Positions 58,644 through 64,000 of a stretch of DNA of 64,000 nt are shown in pieces. The first letter of the stretch is position 1; every line of letters starts with the position of its first letter. A program made the translations under genes and the position numbers. The stretch lies in assembly GCA_018381235.1 (NCBI GenBank), contig JAGZSF010000013.1, positions 1-64,000 of the forward strand, read 5' to 3'. Source of the DNA: Collinsella sp. (GTDB lineage Bacteria; Actinomycetota; Coriobacteriia; Coriobacteriales; Coriobacteriaceae). The notes under the pieces were generated by a model. The model was not told the DNA's origin, did not search any database, and was given only the letters and a program-made list of their open reading frames with translations.

Positions 58644-59666
58644 CTACACCGTGAGGAACATCATCACGATGATCATGGCAAAGCCGATAAGGTCGGTCGG
58701 CAAAAACACCGTGCCCAGCATAACGGCGCTGGTGATGGTCGCCGAGACGGGCTCCACGGTTCCGATGAGACTCGCACGCACCGAGCCGATGTCCTTAACG
58801 CCCTGCATATAGAGCATGTAAGCAAAAAACGAGCCGATAACCACGAACACCGCGAGCGCCTCGACGCCGGCAGCGTCGAGTGCCGGCATATGCGCCCAGG
58901 GCTGCACGAAGACACATGAGATCACGCCCGCCGTGAGCATTGCCGAGCCCGTGACGATGGGGCTGCCGTATTCGGGCAGGATCTTGGCGGGAATCACCGC
59001 CATACACGCGGCGCTGACCGCACACATAAGACCTGCTGCCAGGCCAAGCGGCGAGATATTCAGGCTGATGGGGTCGCCGCCGGTGGCGATTAAAAAGGTT
59101 CCACCCAGAGCCAGGCCAATGCCGATGACTTCGCGAGTACGCGGCATGCGGCGATCGATCGCGCAGGTGTAGCCCATGATGATAACGAGCTGCAGGCACT
59201 GAAGCACCGTCGCGGTTCCGGCGTTCGTCAGGCGCACGGCCGAAAGATAGCAAAACTGGTTGAACAGCAGGCCAAAGGCGGTAAAGAGCAGCAGCTGCTT
59301 GCGATCGGCGGGTGTGGTCCAGAGCTTAATCAGGCGCTCGCGGTCGCACGTGACAACCACAGCCATAAAGAGCAGGCCGGCGAGAATCTGACGCACGCTC
59401 ATAAGCCACAGCGTATCGACATGGTAGGTATCGAACAAAAAACTCGCGCTGGTGCCTGAGAAGCCCCAAAACGAACCGCCCACCAGCGTAGCCAAGACGC
59501 CCGTGATCATCTTGCGCGTCGAAGCGCTGTTCAGGCGGTCGCGCCATGCGCGACGGGTGTTGCGGCTGAGCTCGTCGGTGCCCTCGGGCACATCAATGTT
59601 CGATATATCGGTCATCGGCACCGAAGCCCCTGCGCCTTCGACCTGCTCGACACACTCTTTGCTCAT
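58644..59666 (-). CDS. EamA/DMT family transporter
   Basis: A drug/metabolite transporter superfamily member of 340 residues with ten hydrophobic helices in two EamA repeats ('VLATLVGGSFWGFSGTSASFLFDTY... LVIIMGYTCAI'; 'GLAAGLMCAVSAACMAVIPAKILPEYG... FLPTDLIGFAMIIVMMF'). An N-terminal cytoplasmic extension of about 50 residues precedes the first helix. The substrate is unknown; such carriers export amino acids or metabolites or import precursors. It stands alone, with the start 31 bp past a region without clear promoter. Confidence 0.92.
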   Translation of the reverse strand: MSKECVEQVEGAGASVPMTDISNIDVPEGTDELSRNTRRAWRDRLNSASTRKMITGVLATLVGGSFWGFSGTSASFLFDTYHVDTLWLMSVRQILAGLLFMAVVVTCDRERLIKLWTTPADRKQLLLFTAFGLLFNQFCYLSAVRLTNAGTATVLQCLQLVIIMGYTCAIDRRMPRTREVIGIGLALGGTFLIATGGDPISLNISPLGLAAGLMCAVSAACMAVIPAKILPEYGSPIVTGSAMLTAGVISCVFVQPWAHMPALDAAGVEALAVFVVIGSFFAYMLYMQGVKDIGSVRASLIGTVEPVSATITSAVMLGTVFLPTDLIGFAMIIVMMFLTV

Positions 59667-59897
59667 TCCACTCCCCCGAAACAGCCTGGAAACAATTCGG
59701 CTTACCTTACCACGGCGAAGTCACCAGCTGGAGGCTTGTCCGTTTATCGGTAGGACAATTCCGCAGGCGTCTTTCCATAGCTCGATACCGCAATGGCCTT
59801 GCATTATGCGACAGCCAAATCGCGGCAGCAGGCTCTTTTGAAATGGATACGACAAAGCCCCCGAATTCCACAATGTAAGCGATTTTTAAAAATGTTC

Positions 59898-59926
59898 TTG
59901 CCACCGAGTTCAGGCTCCGTTATATT
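59898..59926 (+). promoter_or_regulatory. promoter of tRNA-Val
   Basis: TTGCCA (59898-59903), 17-bp spacer, TATATT (59921-59926), 29 bp upstream of the tRNA. Confidence 0.75.
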
Positions 59927-59955
59927 ATCCCTTGCGCACTTGCGCACCCTTGATC

Positions 59956-60030
59956 GGGCGTTTAGCTCAGGGGGAGAGCGCTTCCCTGACACGGAAGAGG
60001 TCAGAAGTTCAAATCTTCTAACGCCCACCA
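59956..60030 (+). tRNA. tRNA-Val (anticodon GAC)
   Basis: 75 nt with encoded CCA. Acceptor GGGCGTT pairs with AACGCCC; anticodon arm CTTCC-CTGACAC-GGAAG; T-loop TTCAAAT. It reads GUC/GUU. No copy of the 190-bp repeat follows it. Confidence 0.96.
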
Positions 60031-60272
60031 AATGTTCGCAGCTCAGAGGCTATGATCTCTGGACTGTTTTGTTTTATGTCGCCAAATCAGCTGGCAGCTC
60101 CAACCGCCCAAGCAACCACCCTGCCCATACACAAAACCGCGTCAATAGCCACCGAGGCCGAGGCCAACGCGTCTCGAACCCATCCGAGCCGCAACTCCTC
60201 AGCAAAACGCCGCGATGTCTGCGCCCTGCGGTATCCTTGAGCCACTTACACCTGCAGCACCAAGGAGCCACC

Positions 60273-60959
60273 ATGCGCACCGAGCTCGATGTCCCCTTTT
60301 CGCACAAAGAAGAAGCCAAGGCGCTGGGCGCCAAATGGGACCGGACCAAGAAGATCTGGTATGTACCCAGCGGCGTCAACCCCGAGCCCTTTGCCGAGTG
60401 GCTGCCCGGTGTTGACCGATCCGACCCCTCAGCGCCGTATATATATCTAGTACTGGGCAAGCGCGAGTGCTGGAAGTGTCACAAAGAGACCTCGGTCGCG
60501 GCCTTCGGCATTCCCTATCGAACCGATAACGACGAGAGCATCGCCATCGCGCACGCGCCCAACGAAGCCGGGTACATTGCCATCGACACGGCCAACGCCA
60601 ACGCACTCGCCATCGTGCCCGCTCTTGGCTGCGTACCGGGCGAGATCCGCGACTACCTTCATAAGCGCTGCGGCTACAAGCCCGTAGGCGCGCGAGCCTC
60701 CAAAGCCCCGTCGCTCGGCAACACGTGCACCAGTTGCGACGCGCTGCAAGGCAGCCGCTATCTGTTCGAGGAGCCCTCGTCCCCGTTTGCCCTCACTGCC
60801 ATCAACAAGCTGCCGGCACTGGAGTTTATACGCGTCGAAGTTGCCGGCGTCTTTGGCGTCCCGGCCACGCGTACCGACTTTGACCAGGCGCTCTTTACCT
60901 GGGCACGCGACCATCACGCCGAGTTCCACAAGCAACTCGGTGAGGGGATTTATTTGTAG
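60273..60959 (+). CDS. DUF5710 domain protein with zinc-type cysteines
   Basis: A 228-residue protein. The N-terminal 45 residues ('MRTELDVPFSHKEEAKALGAKWDRTKKIWYVPSGVNPEPFAEWLP') form the DUF5710 domain, seen in plasmid and mobile-element-associated proteins. A 'CWKCHKETSVAAFGI' and 'CTSCDALQG' pair of CxxC motifs follow and suggest a zinc-bound nucleic-acid-like module. The ATG at 60273 follows AAGGAG. An open frame continues upstream through tRNA-Val but this is not coding. Function unknown; possibly DNA processing. Confidence 0.78.
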   Translation: MRTELDVPFSHKEEAKALGAKWDRTKKIWYVPSGVNPEPFAEWLPGVDRSDPSAPYIYLVLGKRECWKCHKETSVAAFGIPYRTDNDESIAIAHAPNEAGYIAIDTANANALAIVPALGCVPGEIRDYLHKRCGYKPVGARASKAPSLGNTCTSCDALQGSRYLFEEPSSPFALTAINKLPALEFIRVEVAGVFGVPATRTDFDQALFTWARDHHAEFHKQLGEGIYL

Positions 60960-60996
60960 AGGCAAAAGACACTCACAGCCAACTCCTCCGCATCAC

Positions 60997-61281
60997 CTAT
61001 CCCTCGTCGCCGGCGTCGTACACGATATCGAGGCCACAAACAGGGCATTTCTCCGGATACACCGGCATATGAACGCCCGTACGTTTCCTCACTTCGTCGC
61101 TGAACCTGTCACGTGCATCGATGAACCGAATGTCGAGACACGGTATTTGCGAGCCGCAGCAAGGGCAGGCGACGACAAACGACCCGCAATCAACTTCTAC
61201 GCCCGGAAACATATTGTTGTCGATAAGGGCACACGGCAGTTTTCCGTACTTCCCCATCGCAATATCGCCTCGCCAGCTCAT
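60997..61281 (-). CDS. small zinc-ribbon-type hypothetical protein
   Basis: A 94-residue protein with two CxxC pairs, 'FVVACPCCGSQIPCLDI' and 'EKCPVCGLDIVYDAG', the pattern of a zinc ribbon. Between them is a basic-acidic helical segment ('DARDRFSDEVRKRTG'). It is convergent with the DUF5710 gene, 37 bp apart. No family name is certain. The small size and zinc ribbon suggest a regulatory or nucleic-acid-binding role. Confidence 0.7.
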   Translation of the reverse strand: MSWRGDIAMGKYGKLPCALIDNNMFPGVEVDCGSFVVACPCCGSQIPCLDIRFIDARDRFSDEVRKRTGVHMPVYPEKCPVCGLDIVYDAGDEG

Positions 61282-61402
61282 ACATGCCCCTTCTCGCTAT
61301 ACAAATCAGGAAGAGCATGCACCGGCGGGCGGGCGCGAGATTGCATCGCCACGCGATCCGATCAAACAACACGATCGTCAAAGAATGCCAAAGCCAAATA
61401 CG

Positions 61403-62494
61403 CTAATACGGCAGAAGCCCCGCCTTTTCACGCTTCTTTTCCGAGCGATCGAACTCAATGCGATGGGCCTCAAGAAACACCGTATCGGGTCGCCACTGAC
61501 GCTCATTCGGCTGCCTTAGCGTCGCACCCGCAAAGGAAGCGTGGTCGGTCTTATCCAGCAGGTACGATCCGCACAGCCGATATTCGCCGCAAACAGGCTC
61601 AAACGAAATCAGGTGAGCATCAAATAGGGAATGAAGATCGCGCCGAAGCAGAATGCCGTTGCTGGCAACCTGCGATTTGGGTCCCGAGTAATTCTCGATA
61701 TGTGCAGCCTCCAGAGCTTCGCTGACGCCGCAGTCCGACACCGCGCAACGGCCATCATAGGCGGCAACGAGCTGCTTGCGGAACCATTGCTGCCCCAATC
61801 GCTCGCGCCTTAACGCATAGCGGACCTTTTCGTCGTCGGTCACACCCTGTCCGGCAAACTCAATATCGACGGGTATGTGCTTCAGATAACTCATGTCGGG
61901 CGCAAAACGAGGGTCCGGTCCGCCTTTATGAACAGGACCGTGCAGAACAAACCATCCGTTTTCGGGCTCGAACCGCTCAACAAACGCAAGGCCGAGCACC
62001 TTATAGCCCACCTCGGTTGCAAATATGACTCCGACTGGGACGCCACATTCCATGCAGTTGAGCATTTTACGGTTGTAATTCTGGTCTCGAAAACCAACGG
62101 TACCCGGCGCTTGAACCGAGTACTTAATGACCCACGTACCATCGTCCAAATAGAGCGGAGGCACATCGGTGTAGAAGCTCTTTTTAGAGTTATGGACCGA
62201 GAGCGCAAAGATCTTATTGGGGTCTTGCTTCACCCGATCCTGGCCCGGCCAGAAGATCCCTGAATCCCGCGTTACGGGAAAGAAGTCCGAGCCAATTCTC
62301 AAACGATACTGATACTGAGGGCTATCTTCCTTGGTGTGGTGCGGAAGGCTGGTCCAAACGCCGCCGCGCTGCTCCTCACCCAGAAACCACTCCCATGCCT
62401 CAACGTATTCGGAAGGCACGAGACTGCAGGCACGGTCATAGCTTGGTCCATCCATCAACGGAACAGCAAGGTCAATGTCGTTCATCGCCAGCAC
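61403..62494 (-). CDS. HNH endonuclease with SRA-like N-terminal domain
   Basis: A 363-residue protein. The C-terminal HNH nuclease (HNH_2-like) has 'RCAVSDCGVSEALEAAHIENYSGPKSQVASNGILLRRDLHSLFDAHLI' with H265, N279 and H288, and the flanking cysteines C250 and C255. The N-terminal region holds 'NYNRKMLNCMECGVPVGVIFATEVGYKVLGLAFVERF' and resembles SRA/ScoMcrA-type base-recognition domains. The two-domain layout fits a type IV (modification-dependent) restriction nuclease, but no experiment supports this here. It stands between a zinc-ribbon gene and an unknown gene. Confidence 0.78.
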   Translation of the reverse strand: MLAMNDIDLAVPLMDGPSYDRACSLVPSEYVEAWEWFLGEEQRGGVWTSLPHHTKEDSPQYQYRLRIGSDFFPVTRDSGIFWPGQDRVKQDPNKIFALSVHNSKKSFYTDVPPLYLDDGTWVIKYSVQAPGTVGFRDQNYNRKMLNCMECGVPVGVIFATEVGYKVLGLAFVERFEPENGWFVLHGPVHKGGPDPRFAPDMSYLKHIPVDIEFAGQGVTDDEKVRYALRRERLGQQWFRKQLVAAYDGRCAVSDCGVSEALEAAHIENYSGPKSQVASNGILLRRDLHSLFDAHLISFEPVCGEYRLCGSYLLDKTDHASFAGATLRQPNERQWRPDTVFLEAHRIEFDRSEKKREKAGLLPY

Positions 62495-62700
62495 CTACAA
62501 CCATACGAACGCGAGTCATACCCCTCAATAATATGGTCGAGAGTCAATTATTACGAGATCTCATTCCGCGATCGGCACATCGTTGATGCTCTCGGTTTGC
62601 CGCTGGCGCGCTTGTACCCCGCTACCCCACTCCCCTGTATACTGATGTAGCACGTGTTTCATCCGGGCTTGTTGGGCCGGGTCGTTCATGGGAGGTTCTT

Positions 62701-63192
62701 GTGGCTGTTTCGAATCCGCCTAAGGGAAGCGTTTCTTCTTCGTCCATCAAGCCGGTTACGCGCAAGGCCGTGCGTTGCCAGCGCGAGGTCGCTTGGCTTG
62801 TCACGCAGGCGGCGGGCAGGCTTGTGGCGACCACTCAGGACGTCAATGCGCCTACGCCGAGCTTTGTGTTAGCGGCGGCGCTGGATTTTGTGCGCCAATT
62901 GGAGCTTGCCGCACAGGATACCAGCGGCCACCTCGACTACCAGAATGTTATGGCGCCCGACCTGCAAACGTTCTGCCACATGGCCAAGTTGCCCGCCGCG
63001 CCCAATGCGCTTTCGGACGCAGGCTACATGTTTACGCTTTCGGGCGCGGACCTTATCCGCGACATCTATGCATACTGCAGCGAGCTCGCCGAGCACCACG
63101 TCTTTGACGCGGCAGAAGTCAAACCGGGATATGTCATCAAGCTGGTTCTTAGGCTGTTCTTGATGGACGGGTTCGGGGCCATGCCGGCGTAA
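62701..63192 (+). CDS. hypothetical protein
   Basis: A 163-residue protein with no recognised domain. The first 20 residues are Ser/Pro/Lys-rich, followed by alpha-helical segments ('REVAWLVTQAAGRLVATTQDV', 'SFVLAAALDFVRQLELAAQ', 'ADLIRDIYAYCSELAEHHVFD'). It is cytoplasmic, with no metal or catalytic motif. The GTG at 62701 follows GGGAGGTTCTT. It is divergent from the HNH gene, in an accessory-looking stretch. Confidence 0.68.
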   Translation: MAVSNPPKGSVSSSSIKPVTRKAVRCQREVAWLVTQAAGRLVATTQDVNAPTPSFVLAAALDFVRQLELAAQDTSGHLDYQNVMAPDLQTFCHMAKLPAAPNALSDAGYMFTLSGADLIRDIYAYCSELAEHHVFDAAEVKPGYVIKLVLRLFLMDGFGAMPA

Positions 63193-63292
63193 GCCGAGTC
63201 TTTAGCATCACCGTCGACTGGGCAACAACCGCTTTACCTTAATGGACGCCAATCGAGGGTCGATTATTGGGTCGCCTCGTCCACTAACGCAT

Positions 63293-64000
63293 CTATCCCA
63301 CGCGCTCCGACAGTCGATACTTGCGGTTGCGGCTCGTCGCCGGCGCCGTGGGCTCAAGCTCGCCTTGAGCAATGAGCGCGTTGACGCGCGACCTAACCTG
63401 GGAAATTGTGAGCCCTGTGTGCTCTGCCAACTCGCGCGTCCCCAGCTCGCCGTAGTGTTTGAGTGCCGTCACAATTAAGCCCCCGCCATGATCGACCGGC
63501 TCGATCTTTGAACGGTAAAGTACGACCTTGAACCGATCGAACCCCGGGCAGAACAGGGGCTCGGCCAGACCATGCGCGCGCATGGCATCGATCATCATCG
63601 GGATGCCCGAGCCATTGCCCTCAGCCGGCGAACCTGCGCCATCCGGCAGCGGGACAATCGACATGAGTTTCACGAGCGTCGCGTTACGGCATCGGGAGCT
63701 GCCGTCAAACAAGTTCTCGCGAGTCTTTCCCCCGTAAAGGCCGCCAGGATTCGTCACCTCGACACGATCGTCAAAGACGTCGACGGTAATCGATTGTCCA
63801 CAGAACCGATCCCCATATTCTCGATGGATTACGGCGTTGGCGATTGCCTCGCGCAGAACCTCCTCGGGAATCTCCAGCGAGTCGACACGCGAGACACCTT
63901 GGACGGTCGAGGTTCGCCGCAAATTCTTGGCGACGGCCGCGACGGCATCCGAGATCATCTCGCCCAACGTTCCCTCACAGATTGTGCGGTCCATGAACCT
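63293..64000 (-). CDS. ATP-binding AlbA_2/HATPase_c_4-type regulator, partial
   Basis: The 3' end of a gene whose start lies beyond the window: the frame is open to base 64000. The visible part has the HATPase_c_4 domain ('EVLREAIANAVIHREYGDRF... DVFDDRVEVTNPGGLYGGKTRENLFDG') and a C-terminal winged helix ('ALKHYGELGTRELAEHTGLTISQVRSRVNALIAQGEL'). Proteins of this type usually start with an AlbA_2 (Schlafen-like) domain. They are common in accessory regions; some are linked to defence, but this is not shown here. Confidence 0.85.
   Translation of the reverse strand, partial: RFMDRTICEGTLGEMISDAVAAVAKNLRRTSTVQGVSRVDSLEIPEEVLREAIANAVIHREYGDRFCGQSITVDVFDDRVEVTNPGGLYGGKTRENLFDGSSRCRNATLVKLMSIVPLPDGAGSPAEGNGSGIPMMIDAMRAHGLAEPLFCPGFDRFKVVLYRSKIEPVDHGGGLIVTALKHYGELGTRELAEHTGLTISQVRSRVNALIAQGELEPTAPATSRNRKYRLSERVG

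Noticed and set aside
59793..60272. N-terminal extension of the DUF5710 protein
   Set aside because: It would translate through tRNA-Val and its promoter; AAGGAG and ATG 60273 give a normal start.

Overview
The window looks like chromosomal DNA of a high-GC (about 60 %) Gram-positive anaerobe of the class Coriobacteriia, most likely Collinsella or a close relative. This is an inference from gene content: a Tad pilus locus without an outer-membrane secretin, actinobacterial-style pheST under a T-box leader, an ECF CbiMQO metal importer, a DUF4012 surface protein and a Cps/Wzz-type tyrosine kinase pair. No rRNA, prophage, transposase or CRISPR-Cas genes were seen. Most genes lie on the minus strand; the main plus-strand genes are dacA, a 57-codon membrane protein, pyk, a nuclease-like gene, an M32 peptidase and a few genes near the right end.

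Layout. 0-2.7 kb: polysaccharide export control (Wzz-like, tyrosine kinase, PHP phosphatase) and an acetyltransferase. 2.9-9.6 kb: signalling and cell envelope: a PhoR/PhoB pair joined to a lone pstB, then a VanR/VanS-like pair divergent from a D,D-carboxypeptidase. 9.7-16.5 kb: a TM2-domain protein, tRNA-Ser, an AAA ATPase preceded by a short repeat array, an 813-residue protein of unknown function, and three tandem tRNA-Arg(ACG) units, each carrying a 190-bp repeat. 16.5-27.5 kb: housekeeping genes (serS, proC, rlmH, SPFH protein, tRNA-Leu with a fourth copy of the repeat, tatD, rsmA, metG, rsmI), a GH5-like protein, a palindromic 62-bp array and tRNA-Phe. 27.6-37.3 kb: a full Tad (tight adherence) operon from a CpaB-like gene to a DUF192 gene. 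37.5-45 kb: rsgA, a Ca2+-type P-ATPase, pyk and a Vsr/DUF559-like protein. 45-54.7 kb: zinc-dependent phospholipase-like gene, CbiMQO importer with a NikR-type operator, pheST with T-box, M32 carboxypeptidase. 54.8-64 kb: glmM, DUF4012 protein, DMT transporter, tRNA-Val, then an accessory stretch with a DUF5710 protein, a zinc-ribbon protein, an SRA-like/HNH nuclease, an unknown gene and the 3' part of an ATP-binding regulator that runs off the window.

The most unusual structure is the tRNA-linked repeat. Downstream of each of three tRNA-Arg(ACG) genes and of tRNA-Leu(CAG) there is a 189-191-bp non-coding unit. It carries a duplicate of that tRNA's own 3' end and terminator, a conserved hairpin-rich core, and an inverted copy of the T-loop that matches the host tRNA (Arg type next to Arg, Leu type next to Leu). 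The geometry resembles attachment-site duplication by a tRNA-targeting integrative element, but with no coding capacity. A second unexplained structure is a strictly 62-bp-periodic array of alternating inverted 14-bp arms upstream of the GH5-like gene, whose product lacks the expected acid/base glutamate.
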